64,000 nt of DNA from Neolewinella lacunae (GTDB taxonomy: Bacteria > Bacteroidota > Bacteroidia > Chitinophagales > Saprospiraceae): positions 1-64,000 of the forward strand of contig NZ_JACSIT010000106.1 of NCBI RefSeq assembly GCF_014349155.1, given 5' to 3'. Below the pieces are notes generated by a model. It did no database searches and had not been told where the DNA came from. It saw only the letters and a program-made list of their open reading frames with translations. Numbering within the stretch: the stretch's first letter is position 1; each line of letters begins with the position of its first letter. The position numbers and the translations under genes are program-made. Shown here one piece after another: positions 24,803 through 33,975 of this stretch.

Positions 24803-25422
24803 AAAACTACTTGATTCTACTAGCGGCATTGCTGACTTTCTCCGGCTGCCCGGATGACGAGGAATACATAGTTCGCATTAGCAATCCACAAGACACACCC
24901 TGTGGGGTCGGCTTTACGTACGACGATGCGCGCGAAACTTGCGACTGCCCGCCGGAAAATAAAACCATTGGTGATTTGGATTGCTTCGAATTGCCAGCAG
25001 GTTATTACTTCTCCTCTATGACTGAGTGTTATTACGATCAAGGAATGGCATTTACAGTTGCTGCGGATACCGTTCATCCTGATGCGCAGTTTTTTGGTAA
25101 CTTTTACAGGACTAGGCGAGAAATTTACTCTCCACGAACGGTAAGCAGGCCTGTTGGCGTAGCTACAAGCCTGATAACATTTTATACAAGAGAAATAGGC
25201 CCCAATAGGGACAGCATACTTTTCGACTTTCACATGAGTGGAGTATACGAACCTGAGGAACGAATTGATGGCTTGTATGTCCCGAAAATGGTTTTTAAAG
25301 GTGTCTCAAATCGGGCCGACAGCATATACGGTAAGATGTACTTTGGTTTCGGAGGCGAACCTGTCAAGTTTGACCAAGTCTTAGACAGTTGCCAGATGGT
25401 TTTCATTCTACCGCTCCAATAG
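24799..25422 (+). CDS. Putative lipoprotein, unknown function
   Basis: 207 residues. Signal and lipobox MKNYLILLAALLTFSGC, with Cys17 as the lipid-bearing residue, followed by acidic residues (PDDEEY) as in surface-exported lipoproteins of Bacteroidota. A Cys-rich part follows (CGVGFTYDDARETCDCPPENK). No domain recognised. The ATG overlaps the stop of the preceding secreted protein (ATGA), so the two are translated together. Both are AT-rich, and they may form a secreted protein/lipoprotein pair. Confidence 0.8.
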   Translation: MKNYLILLAALLTFSGCPDDEEYIVRISNPQDTPCGVGFTYDDARETCDCPPENKTIGDLDCFELPAGYYFSSMTECYYDQGMAFTVAADTVHPDAQFFGNFYRTRREIYSPRTVSRPVGVATSLITFYTREIGPNRDSILFDFHMSGVYEPEERIDGLYVPKMVFKGVSNRADSIYGKMYFGFGGEPVKFDQVLDSCQMVFILPLQ

Positions 25423-25475
25423 GTGCTTTTTAATAGCCGCAGAGGGTAGCGGATCTATGTCCAACAGACCGATCT

Positions 25476-25505
25476 AAGGGGGCTGGGGGTCAACCCAGCC
25501 CCCTT
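25476..25505. terminator. Strong hairpin terminator
   Basis: AAGGGGGCTGGG pairs with CCCAGCCCCCTT around a GGTCAA loop, followed by TT and C-rich sequence. It ends the unknown secreted protein/lipoprotein pair. Confidence 0.75.
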
Positions 25506-25545
25506 TCCCGTGTTCTACCCAGTACCAACCAAACGATCAAGCAAA

Positions 25546-27873
25546 ATGGGCGCGGAATTCCAAATGAACACCCAACTTTCTCCGGGCATCCAGGCTATGC
25601 TTCCCCTTTTGTACGCGGCCTGGGCGGATCGGCACCTGAACCTGAAAGAAATCCACGCCATCCGCAAACGCGCCGCCGACTTGCCTTTTCTGGATGCGGA
25701 AGACAAGCGCTTGCTGGTCGCCTGGTCGGACCCCGCCTACCCCCCGGCCCGCGAATTGTTCCAGCGCTGGCATACCCTGGTCCGCAACGGTGCCGAGCAA
25801 CTGCCCCCCGAGCGCCTGGCCAGCCTGGCCGAGCTGGGCAGCCTCCTGGGCCACGCCGCCGAAGGCTTTGCCCCCGATCGCCAAGCCTTCTGGGAAGCCC
25901 AACTGCCCGCCCTCACGGAGCTCGAACTCGGCCTCGGCGGCGTCGATGAAACGACTTACCGCAGCCTTTTTCCCCGCTACGACCAGCGCAATAAGTTGCA
26001 GGAGTTTACCGAAGAAGCCAGCGTAGACCCCGCCGTCCTCCAGGCCATTCTGGACGGCCCCTGGGCGGAACCCATCGCCCGCGTCAAAGACATCCTCCAA
26101 CGCCCCTCTTTCGAGCGTTCCATCCTCCGCCTCAAGGAAGACTACCGCGCGCAGGTCCTGGCCTGGTGCGAGGAGTTGGGCCGCGAAGGCATCGGTGCCC
26201 TGGCCTTCCCGAAAGCTTACGGCGGCGAAGACGATATGGCGGCTTATTCCGTCGCCTTCGAAACCCTGGGTTACCACGACCTGAGCCTGACGATCAAGTT
26301 CGGCGTCCAATTTGGCCTCTGGGGTGGGGCAGTGGCTAACCTCGGCACCCAGCGCCACCACGATAAATACCTGCAAAAGACGGGCACCCTCGAACTGCCC
26401 GGCTGCTTCGCGATGACGGAGACGGGCCACGGCTCCAACGTCCGCGGCCTCGAAACCACCGCCGTCTACGACCACCAGACGCGGGAACTCATCGTCCATT
26501 CCCCCAACGAGGATGCGGGGAAGGAATACATCGGCAACGCCCTCCACAGCCGCCTGGCCGCCGTGTTTTGCCAGCTCATCGTCGACGGCGAAAGCCACGG
26601 CGTCCATGCCGTCGTAGTACCCCTGCGCGACGCCAAGCACGAGCTACTGCCCGGCATCCGGGTGGAAGACAATGGCTACAAACTGGGCCTCAACGGCGTC
26701 GATAACGGCCGCATCTGGTTTTCTCAGGTCCGGGTGCCCGTCGATAACCTGCTCGACAAATACGGCGGCATCACCCCCGAAGGCCAGTACTACAGCCCGA
26801 TTGAAAACCCCAGCCGCCGCTTTTTCACCATGCTCGGCACCCTCGTGGGCGGGCGCGTGTGCGTACCCCGGGCCGGACTGAGTGCGGCCAAGACGGCCCT
26901 GGCCATCGCCGTGCGCTACGGCCTGCGCCGCCGCCAGTTTGCCGCCGACCCCCTCAAGGCCGAAACGCTCATCCTCGATTACCCCAACCAGCAACGCCGC
27001 CTTTTGCCGCTGGTCGCCAAAGCCTACGCTACCCAGTTTGGCCTGGATTACCTCCTCCACCGCTACATTGACCGCAAGCCGGAGGACATGCAGGAGATCG
27101 AAGCCATGGCCGCCGGCCTCAAAGCCTACGCCACCTGGTTTACCACCGCGGCCATCCAGGAATGCCGCGAAGCCACGGGCGGGAAAGGCTACCTGGCCGA
27201 AAACCGCTTCGCCGAACTGAAGGCCGATACCGACATCTTCACCACTTTCGAAGGCGACAATACGGTATTGTTGCAGCTGCTGGCCAAGTCTTTGCTTTCG
27301 GACTTCAAAAAGTCTTTCCAGGAAGACGGCAGCTTCGCGGTCCTGAAATATATGGGCCGCCGGATGACCACCATCGTCACCGAACAAAACCCCTTCACCA
27401 TCCGGCAAACCGACCGCGAACACCTCACCTCCCGCACCTTCTACCAGGCGGCGTTCGAGTTCCGGGCCCGCCGTCTGGTGAGTACCCTCGCGCAGCGCCT
27501 CCGGGCTTACATCAAGGAAGGTGAAAGCGCCTACGCGGCGGGCCTGCGTTGCCAAACCCACATGATCGAAGCCGCCCAGGCCTGGGTGGAAGCCCTCGTA
27601 CTGGAAAAAAGCCTCGCCCGCGTGGATGCCCTGGCCTCCGGCCACCCCGCCAAGGCCCTGCTGAAAAAAACCGTCCAGCTCTACGCCCTCCACACCATCG
27701 AAACCCACAGCGGCTGGTACCTGGAAAGCGACTACATCACCGGGCAAAAGTCTAAGGCCATCCGCAAGGCCGTCGACGTCCTCTGCAGCGAACTCCGCCC
27801 CGACGCGGCAACCCTGGTCAATGGCTTTGGTATTCCCGACGCCCTGTTGGCCGCTCCCATCGCCCTGTACTGA
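25546..27873 (+). CDS. Acyl-CoA oxidase/dehydrogenase with N-terminal TerB-like domain
   Basis: FAD enzyme that oxidises acyl-CoA at the alpha-beta bond in beta-oxidation. 775 residues from ATG 25546; ATG 25564 and GTG 25510 are alternatives. The core starts near residue 150: AFPKAYGGEDDMAAYSVAFETL, then CFAMTETGHGSNVRGLETTAVYD, the flavin-binding motif typical of acyl-CoA oxidases, and later ATGGKGYLAENRFAELKADTDIFTTFEGDNTVLLQ, which carries the FAD-contacting and catalytic-region residues. The first ~60 residues (LLYAAWADRHLNLKEIHAIRKRAADLPFL) look like a TerB fold, with a helical linker after it. That domain is not part of the usual oxidase. Confidence 0.85.
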   Translation: MGAEFQMNTQLSPGIQAMLPLLYAAWADRHLNLKEIHAIRKRAADLPFLDAEDKRLLVAWSDPAYPPARELFQRWHTLVRNGAEQLPPERLASLAELGSLLGHAAEGFAPDRQAFWEAQLPALTELELGLGGVDETTYRSLFPRYDQRNKLQEFTEEASVDPAVLQAILDGPWAEPIARVKDILQRPSFERSILRLKEDYRAQVLAWCEELGREGIGALAFPKAYGGEDDMAAYSVAFETLGYHDLSLTIKFGVQFGLWGGAVANLGTQRHHDKYLQKTGTLELPGCFAMTETGHGSNVRGLETTAVYDHQTRELIVHSPNEDAGKEYIGNALHSRLAAVFCQLIVDGESHGVHAVVVPLRDAKHELLPGIRVEDNGYKLGLNGVDNGRIWFSQVRVPVDNLLDKYGGITPEGQYYSPIENPSRRFFTMLGTLVGGRVCVPRAGLSAAKTALAIAVRYGLRRRQFAADPLKAETLILDYPNQQRRLLPLVAKAYATQFGLDYLLHRYIDRKPEDMQEIEAMAAGLKAYATWFTTAAIQECREATGGKGYLAENRFAELKADTDIFTTFEGDNTVLLQLLAKSLLSDFKKSFQEDGSFAVLKYMGRRMTTIVTEQNPFTIRQTDREHLTSRTFYQAAFEFRARRLVSTLAQRLRAYIKEGESAYAAGLRCQTHMIEAAQAWVEALVLEKSLARVDALASGHPAKALLKKTVQLYALHTIETHSGWYLESDYITGQKSKAIRKAVDVLCSELRPDAATLVNGFGIPDALLAAPIALY

Positions 27874-28002
27874 ACTCCGCCGGAGGATGAACTTGCGCTG
27901 AACCAACTGTGAAAAAAGGCTGCCGGCGCGGATTGTCCCGCCATTAAAGTCTATCTTAGTGACCAACTGGACTTCCAGCGTCTCACCAAACAACCAACTG
28001 CT

Positions 28003-28689
28003 ATGAAAATGAAAGATTTACTCTTTTCACTCTGCTTCCTTCTGCTCCTCGTTCTGGCGGGTACGGAAGTACTCTCCGCCCAGGTCACCGCCCAGCGCCT
28101 GACCCACAGCCGGGGCAACAACGATGCCCTGATTCTGGAACTGCCCAGCGCCCAGGATAAGCTCGTCGGGAAGCTTTGGACCGACTGGCTCAAAGAAAAT
28201 TACGACGTCCGTACCAAGAAGGTGAAGAAAACAAAGGATGAACTGGAATCCCTCAACTTCTCCATCCCCGGCGTCAGCGCGGGCGGGAAGGTTGATATGT
28301 ACAGCGCCGTCCGCTCTTCCGGCACGGGCAGCGAAGTGACCATCTGGATCGCCACCCCCGAAGGCTACGTCAGCCCCGAACTCAACAGCACCCGTTACGT
28401 GGAAGCCGAAAAGATGCTCATGCGCTTCGCCCTGGAAGTCAGCCGGGCCCAAATCGAACTGGACGTAGCCAACGAAGAAGCCAAGCTCCAGGAACTGGAA
28501 AAAGAACTCGATAAGCTCCGCAAAGAGCAGGAGAAGTACGAAAAAGCCATTCTCGACGCTGAAAAGGCCATTGAGGACGCCCGCCTGGCCATTGAGCGCA
28601 GCCGCACCGATCAGGAAAACAAATCCCGGGAAATCGGCCAGCAAATCCAGCAGGTGGAAATGGTCAAGCGGAAACTGAAAGATTTTTAG
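28003..28689 (+). CDS. Secreted protein with C-terminal coiled coil
   Basis: 228 residues, signal peptide LLFSLCFLLLLVLAGTEVLSAQ. Residues about 30-135 form a small mixed domain (ALILELPSAQDKLVGKLWTDWLKENYDV). The last 85 residues are a charged coiled coil (heptads of Glu, Lys and Leu). No family recognised with certainty. The next gene starts beyond a strong terminator, so this gene is probably a single transcription unit. Confidence 0.75.
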   Translation: MKMKDLLFSLCFLLLLVLAGTEVLSAQVTAQRLTHSRGNNDALILELPSAQDKLVGKLWTDWLKENYDVRTKKVKKTKDELESLNFSIPGVSAGGKVDMYSAVRSSGTGSEVTIWIATPEGYVSPELNSTRYVEAEKMLMRFALEVSRAQIELDVANEEAKLQELEKELDKLRKEQEKYEKAILDAEKAIEDARLAIERSRTDQENKSREIGQQIQQVEMVKRKLKDF

Positions 28690-28734
28690 GCTATCGTGTG
28701 CCAGGGTTTGCCCTGATCACCCTTTTTTCTCCTC

Positions 28735-28778
28735 CGGCCCCTTTTCGCGTAATTGCGGAAAGGGGCCGTTTGGTTTTG
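28735..28778 (+). terminator. Hairpin terminator after the coiled-coil gene
   Basis: CGGCCCCTTT (28735-28744) pairs with AAAGGGGCCG (28759-28768), followed by TTTGGTTTTGG. A smaller CAGGG/CCCTG stem with a T-run lies at 28702-28728. Confidence 0.8.
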
Positions 28779-28875
28779 GCTGGCTGCCAAAAGGAGACAC
28801 GGGAATTTTTTTGCGCACTTTGCCCTACTTTGGCCCCAGGGAGGGGCCTGGCCCGTCCGTAAACGCCAACTGATC

Positions 28876-30132
28876 ATGCACCGATTGCTCACTGTAATTT
28901 TCTTTACGCTGGTCTTTTTGCCAGCCGCCCGGGCCCAGTTTACGCCCGACCGCCCCGAGAACCAGGGCTTCGACCCCGTCCGGCTCCAGCGGGTCGATGC
29001 TTTCCTGCAAGGACTGGTGGACGATGGGGTGATCCCCAACGCCCAAACCTTCGTCGCCCGCCGGGGCAAGATCGTACACCGGGGGACCTACGGCTTCTCC
29101 AACCTGGAACAGCGCACCCCCAGCCTTCCGGACGACATCTACCGCATCGCCAGCCAGACGAAAGCGCTGGTCACCGTTGGCCTGATGATGGAATACGAAA
29201 AGGGCAGGTTTCTGCTCGAAGACCCGGTGGCCAAATACATCCCCGCCTTCGCGAACGTCCGCGTCGTCAAAGATTTCGATGCCACCACCAAGGAATACAC
29301 CACCGTGCCCGCCCAGCGCCCCGTCACCATTCTCGACCTGCTGACCCACACGGCGGGTATTCCCTACGACTTACCGTTCGAGGGCCGCGAGGAACTCAAG
29401 GTCCCCTTCTTTGCCAGCCTGGAAGACGAAAGCCTGGAAGCCGTCGTAAACCGCATCGCCGCCCGCCCGCTGCTGCACCAGCCCGGGGAAAAATTCACCT
29501 ATGGCCTGGGCATTGACGTGGCTGGCCGCGTCCTGGAAGTCGTCTCCGGGGAAAACCTCAACGACTACCTCCAACGCCACCTCTTTGCGCCCCTGGGGAT
29601 GAACGACAGCCACTTTTACCTCCCCGCCGCCAAACATGGCCGCCTGGTAAGCCTCTATTCCAAACTCACCGCCGATGGGCCACTGACCTTGCACGAAAAC
29701 GCCACCTACCGCGACTTCGCCACCCGCGGAGCCCAACGCTACTACTCCGGCGGCGCGGGCAGCGTAGGGACTATCGATGACTACGCTGCCTTCTGCCAGA
29801 TGCTCCTCAACGGTGGCACCTTCCAGGGCAAACGCCTGCTGAGCGCCAAAACGGTGGATTTCATGATGCGCAACCAAATCGGCGAGGCGGAAGTGTGGAC
29901 GCGCGAAGACAAATTTGGCCTTGGCTTCCAGGTCATCACCCCCGAAAGCCGCTACGGCGACCAGGCTACTCCCGGCAGCGTCACCTGGGGCGGTATGTAC
30001 TGCTCGGAGTACACCATCGACCCCGCCGAAGACCTCATCCTACTCGTGTACACCAACGTCCACCCCATCCCGCAGTACGGCGAGGTGGTGCGCAAGTTTC
30101 GCATCCTCGTTTACCAGGCCCTCGTAAAATGA
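28876..30132 (+). CDS. Secreted serine hydrolase, beta-lactamase class C / esterase family
   Basis: 418 residues from ATG 28876, signal peptide to ARAQ20. The nucleophile motif SxxK is SQTK (93-96). LLTHTAGIPYD follows, and the tyrosine motif is most likely in RYYSGGAGSVGTIDDY (YSG in place of YxN). C-terminal WGGMYCSEYTIDPAEDLILLVYTN takes the KTG-box position. These enzymes cleave esters or D-amino-acid peptides; the substrate is not clear, and true beta-lactamase action is unlikely to be its main role. It overlaps the glycosylase gene by four bases. Confidence 0.85.
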   Translation: MHRLLTVIFFTLVFLPAARAQFTPDRPENQGFDPVRLQRVDAFLQGLVDDGVIPNAQTFVARRGKIVHRGTYGFSNLEQRTPSLPDDIYRIASQTKALVTVGLMMEYEKGRFLLEDPVAKYIPAFANVRVVKDFDATTKEYTTVPAQRPVTILDLLTHTAGIPYDLPFEGREELKVPFFASLEDESLEAVVNRIAARPLLHQPGEKFTYGLGIDVAGRVLEVVSGENLNDYLQRHLFAPLGMNDSHFYLPAAKHGRLVSLYSKLTADGPLTLHENATYRDFATRGAQRYYSGGAGSVGTIDDYAAFCQMLLNGGTFQGKRLLSAKTVDFMMRNQIGEAEVWTREDKFGLGFQVITPESRYGDQATPGSVTWGGMYCSEYTIDPAEDLILLVYTNVHPIPQYGEVVRKFRILVYQALVK

Positions 30133-30758
30133 GCAGCGTCCTGGCCGATCTCCTCCGGGGCGAAGACGTTGTCCACATCGCCCGTAGCCTGATCGGGGTG
30201 GAGCTCATCTCCTGGGCCGGCGGGGTGGAGACGGCCGTGCGCATCACCGAAACGGAAGCTTACCGGGCGCCCGAAGACCGGGCCAGCCACGCCTTCGGGA
30301 ACCGCCGCACCGGCCGTACGGAGGTGATGTTTGGTCCGCCCGGCCACGCCTACGTCTACCTCTGCTACGGCATCCACGAAATGTTCAACGTCGTTACAGG
30401 GCCGGAGGGCCAGGCCCACGCCGTACTGATCCGGGCCGGGGCCCCCAGCCGCGGACTGGAAACCATCCTCCAACGCCGCAACATGGAGCGTCCGGGGCCA
30501 AAACTGAGCAGCGGCCCGGGCGTACTCACCCGCGCCCTGGGCATCGACCGCCGCCACAACGGCGTGGATTTGTGCCGCACCGCTGGTCCTTTGCGGCTGG
30601 ACATGACGGGGCCACCCATCGCTGCTGCCGACATCGTTGCCACGCCACGCATCGGCATCCATTTTGCCGGAGAACCGTGGATCAGCCAACCCTGGCGCTT
30701 CCATTTGCGGGATTCTCCCTACGTTAGTGGGCCCCGCCAGGCACTTAAAAAAAGGTGA
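30129..30758 (+). CDS. DNA-3-methyladenine glycosylase (AAG/MPG family)
   Basis: Base-excision repair enzyme that removes alkylated purines. 209 residues from the ATG overlapping the previous stop (ATGA). Matches the family throughout: ARSLIGVELIS, ITETEAYRAPEDRASHAFGNRRTGRTEVMFGPPGHAYVYLCYGIHEMFNVV with the catalytic Glu in ETEAY, the AVLIRAGAP strand, and KLSSGPGVLTRALGID. Length and order are standard. The link to the hydrolase gene looks positional only. Confidence 0.93.
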   Translation: MSSVLADLLRGEDVVHIARSLIGVELISWAGGVETAVRITETEAYRAPEDRASHAFGNRRTGRTEVMFGPPGHAYVYLCYGIHEMFNVVTGPEGQAHAVLIRAGAPSRGLETILQRRNMERPGPKLSSGPGVLTRALGIDRRHNGVDLCRTAGPLRLDMTGPPIAAADIVATPRIGIHFAGEPWISQPWRFHLRDSPYVSGPRQALKKR

Positions 30759-30876
30759 AGATGACTGCTAAGGCGTATCCTTTTGCCTGGGTTTACGTTT
30801 AAATCAGGGCCGGGAAGCATCGGAGTTGATCATTTTACTGCGGTATTTTCCTTGCGCTTAACTACCCGACCTCGCT

Positions 30877-32247
30877 ATGAAGCATTGCTCTTTTGTCTTT
30901 TCCCTGCACCTGCGCTCCGGCGCCCTATTGCTCCTGCTGCTGTGTGGCAGCCCCCTTTTGCGCAGCCAGGATGAGGGCCTGCGCTACTACGATAATACTT
31001 ACGTGGACAACATCACGACGGTGCGCTTTCACCTCGATGGCTTTCCCCACAGCTACCCCCTGATCGAACTGAACGGCAACGCCCGCCTGCGGCTTTCTTT
31101 TGACGATACGAGCGACGAAGTGCGGCGCTACTCCTATAAATTCATCCACTGCAACCAAAATTGGGAACCTTCCGACCTCAGCCCCCTGGAGTACAACTCG
31201 GGCTACGCCGAAGACTACCTGGAAGACTACGACTTCAGCCTGCGCACCCTGAAACAATACGTGCATTACGACCTGGTTTTCCCCAATCGCAATATGAGAA
31301 TTGAAGCCAGCGGCAACTATCTGCTGGTGGTGTACGACGCCGAAGACGATCCCTATCCCGTCATCACCCGCCGCTTTATGGTGCAGGAAACCCTGGCCGG
31401 CGTGAGCGGCCGCGTGATGCGTTCGGCCACGGTCGATAAAATCCACAGCCACCAGGAGGTGGACCTCACCGTCAACACCAAACAACTGGAGGTGCGCGCG
31501 CCCCTGCGCGAGCTGAGTGCCACCGTCATCCAGAACTACCGCTGGGACAATGCCGTGATTGGCATCCAGCCCAGCATGCTGCAGCGGGAGTCGGTACTGT
31601 TTGACTACCAGGGCAAGGTGAGTTTCCGGGGCATGAACGAGTACCGCAACCTCGACATCCGCTCCATCCGGGCACCCCGTACTGAAATGGTGAGCATTAC
31701 CAACGAAGGCGACTACTTTGCCATGATGATGCAGGCTGACCGTCCGCGGGGCGATGGCTCTTACCTTAATTATTTTGACCTCAACGGAGACTTCGTAAAT
31801 TTTCGCCTCGACCAGCCGGTGATCAACCTGGCCGACGAATTTTTGCAGGAAAACTTCAACCGTTTTGGCCTGGAGTTTACGGGGGAATACATCGAGATGA
31901 CCTTCGTTTTCGCTACCGGCACCCCCCTGGAGCGCGACGTCTACATCTTTGGCGGGCTGACGGAATACCAGCTCAAACCCCAATTTAAGATGGTCTGGAA
32001 CCCCAACATCAGTGCCTACGTGGGCCGGGCGATGCTCAAGCAGGGTTTTTACAATTACCACTACGTCACCCAGCAGCGTCCGCCGGAAAAGTCTTCCCGA
32101 CCGGCTGACCAGCTCAGCTACGAGCTCACCGAAGGCAGTTTTGACGAGACGGAGAACGACTACCTCGGCCTCATTTACTGGCGGCCAATCGGTGGGCGCT
32201 ACGACCGGCTGGTGGGCACCGCCGTGCTCAACAGCAACGTGAATTGA
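30877..32247 (+). CDS. Type IX secretion system plug protein (DUF5103)
   Basis: DUF5103 protein, 456 residues; members close the periplasmic side of the SprA translocon. Visible features are YVDNITTVRFHLDGFPHSYPLIELNGNARLRLSFDD after the signal, YSYKFIHCNQNW, and YEYNSGYAEDY-like repeats, with beta-rich sequence throughout. The signal peptide is odd: KHCSFVFS, then LHLRSGAL from a dispersed-repeat copy (30905-30925), then a new hydrophobic run LLLLLCGSPLLRSQ. The repeat thus puts His and Arg in the middle of the signal. I expect export still works because a long hydrophobic run follows. Confidence 0.87.
   Translation: MKHCSFVFSLHLRSGALLLLLLCGSPLLRSQDEGLRYYDNTYVDNITTVRFHLDGFPHSYPLIELNGNARLRLSFDDTSDEVRRYSYKFIHCNQNWEPSDLSPLEYNSGYAEDYLEDYDFSLRTLKQYVHYDLVFPNRNMRIEASGNYLLVVYDAEDDPYPVITRRFMVQETLAGVSGRVMRSATVDKIHSHQEVDLTVNTKQLEVRAPLRELSATVIQNYRWDNAVIGIQPSMLQRESVLFDYQGKVSFRGMNEYRNLDIRSIRAPRTEMVSITNEGDYFAMMMQADRPRGDGSYLNYFDLNGDFVNFRLDQPVINLADEFLQENFNRFGLEFTGEYIEMTFVFATGTPLERDVYIFGGLTEYQLKPQFKMVWNPNISAYVGRAMLKQGFYNYHYVTQQRPPEKSSRPADQLSYELTEGSFDETENDYLGLIYWRPIGGRYDRLVGTAVLNSNVN
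30905..30925 (-). repeat. Dispersed-repeat copy (long variant) in the plug-protein signal peptide
   Basis: Same CGGAGC-centre variant as at 22134-22154. The similarity extends about 14 bases further 5' on the coding strand (T/C-rich CTTTTG-TTTCCC part). It reads LHLRSGA at residues 10-16. Confidence 0.85.
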
Positions 32248-32292
32248 GCGTGCGCTATCGCCAGCAGGGGCCGTGTGGCGGTGGGACCTTTT

Positions 32293-32308
32293 GCGCGGAC
32301 GCAGGTGC
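32293..32308 (+). repeat. Single dispersed-repeat copy upstream of TolC
   Basis: GCGCGGACGCAGGTGC, centre GGAC, in the gap between the plug and TolC genes, about 80 bases before the promoter motif. Confidence 0.7.
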
Positions 32309-32385
32309 GGGTGGAAGTCGTCTAAGCGCAATGGGGGGCCGAACCCTTGCATTCATCCAAAAAGGGCGTCCGTTCATAGATTAAA

Positions 32386-32416
32386 TTTTCTCCCCCGTCT
32401 CCACATAGTAGCTTTG
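32386..32416 (+). promoter_or_regulatory. Promoter of the TolC/HlyD operon
   Basis: TTTT at 32386-32389 (one mismatch from TTTG), 19-base spacer, TAGCTTTG at 32409-32416, an exact TAnnTTTG. It gives a leader of about 15 bases before ATG 32437. Confidence 0.5.
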
Positions 32417-32436
32417 CCGACCATAGAATACTGACT

Positions 32437-33882
32437 ATGCGCTACGCTACGCTTTTACTACTCTGCCTGGTATTTTGTCTTTCCCTGTCGGGGCAGGACA
32501 CCGGCCCCTGGACCCTGGAACGGGCCGTTAACTACGCCCTGACGAACAACCTGCAGGTGAAGCGGCAAGACAACTTTGTGGAGTTGGCCCGCCTGCAAGC
32601 CCAGCAGGCCAGGAACAACCGCCTGCCCACGGCCAACGGGGGGACGAACATCGGGGCCCAGCTCGGCCGGACGATTGACCCCACCACCAACGCCTTCGAG
32701 CAGCAGACGATCGGCTTTCAGGGCTATCAGTTGCAGGCCAACGTCGTTTTGTACAACGGCGGCCAGATCAAGAACAGCCTGCGCCAGGCGGAAATTGACC
32801 TGGCGGCGGCCAAGATGGACGCCAAAGTAAACAGCAACAGCATCGGTTTGCAGGTCGCCAACGGCTACCTCAACATCATTCTGCTCCAGGAGCAGCTCGC
32901 CAACGCCCGCGCCCAGTTGACGCTGACGGAAGGGCAGCTGGCCAATACCGACGCCCTCATCCAGGCCGGTGCTTTGCCCGCCGCGCAGCGCTTTGACCTC
33001 CAGGCCCAGGCGGCGGCCAACCAGCGGACCATCGTGGACCTGGAAAACCAGGTCGAAATGGCTACCCTTAGCCTGAAAATTTTGTTGGAGCTGGATTACG
33101 ATACGCCCTTCACCGTAGCCACCCCGGCCCTGAACCCCACCGAAGCCCAGCTTTTTCAGGACTACGACATTGAAGAAGTCTATCTCTCCGCACGCGGCAC
33201 CCAGCCGACCGTTGCGGCAGCGGAATTGCGCCGGGAATCTGCGGCCGTGGCCATCGAACTGGCCAAAGGCGGGATGCGGCCCACGGTTAGCCTCTTTGGT
33301 AGTTTGAGCACCAATTTTTCCAGCATCGCCAAAGACTTTTCTAACCCTACGGGCGAACCCGTCACCGTCCAGGGGCCCGATATCCCCGTTATCATCAATG
33401 GCCAGCCGGGGACCATCGCCAACTTCCAAACCACGGGCCTGGTCTTTCCCAACCTGGGCTACTTCGATCAGCTCAACCAGAACTTCGGACAGTCGGTGGG
33501 GATGTCGCTCAACGTCCCCATCTACAACCAGAACCGCAACAAGAACAACGTGCAGCGCGCGGAGGTCCAGCGCCTCAACGCGGAGCTCGACATTGAGCAG
33601 GCCAACAACCAGTTGCGCAACGACGTACAGCTGGCCCTGACCAACCTGCGGGCTGCCCGCCAAACCTACCGGGCCGCCGAAGCGAGCCAGGACGCTGCCC
33701 AGGCGGCTTACGACAATGCCCAGCGCCTCTTCCGCGCCGGCGCTGCCAACAGCCTCGATCTGGTGACGGCCACCAACCGCCTCGAACAGGCGCAGACGGA
33801 GTTCCTCCGCAGCAAATACCAACTCATCTTCAACCGCCAGGTAATTCGCTTCTACCTCGGCCAGGGCTTTACCCTGGATTAA
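32437..33882 (+). CDS. TolC-family outer-membrane efflux protein
   Basis: 481 residues, signal peptide LLLLCLVFCLSLSGQ. Two copies of the TolC/OEP repeat: WTLERAVNYALTNNLQVKRQDNFVELARLQAQQARNNRLP at the N terminus and a matching helix pair after residue 250. It ends with EAAQAAYDNAQRLFRAGAANSLDLVTATNRLEQAQ and SKYQLIFNRQVIRFYLGQ, the classic family end. It forms the outer-membrane channel of a tripartite export system with the periplasmic adaptor encoded next. Confidence 0.93.
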   Translation: MRYATLLLLCLVFCLSLSGQDTGPWTLERAVNYALTNNLQVKRQDNFVELARLQAQQARNNRLPTANGGTNIGAQLGRTIDPTTNAFEQQTIGFQGYQLQANVVLYNGGQIKNSLRQAEIDLAAAKMDAKVNSNSIGLQVANGYLNIILLQEQLANARAQLTLTEGQLANTDALIQAGALPAAQRFDLQAQAAANQRTIVDLENQVEMATLSLKILLELDYDTPFTVATPALNPTEAQLFQDYDIEEVYLSARGTQPTVAAAELRRESAAVAIELAKGGMRPTVSLFGSLSTNFSSIAKDFSNPTGEPVTVQGPDIPVIINGQPGTIANFQTTGLVFPNLGYFDQLNQNFGQSVGMSLNVPIYNQNRNKNNVQRAEVQRLNAELDIEQANNQLRNDVQLALTNLRAARQTYRAAEASQDAAQAAYDNAQRLFRAGAANSLDLVTATNRLEQAQTEFLRSKYQLIFNRQVIRFYLGQGFTLD

Positions 33883-33975
33883 TTAGCAAGCATTCCCACC
33901 CCCCTCCTCATCACTTCCCCCCGGCCAGACTTACGCCGGCACCCATCTTTACGCACTAACTGACCACAACTTACC

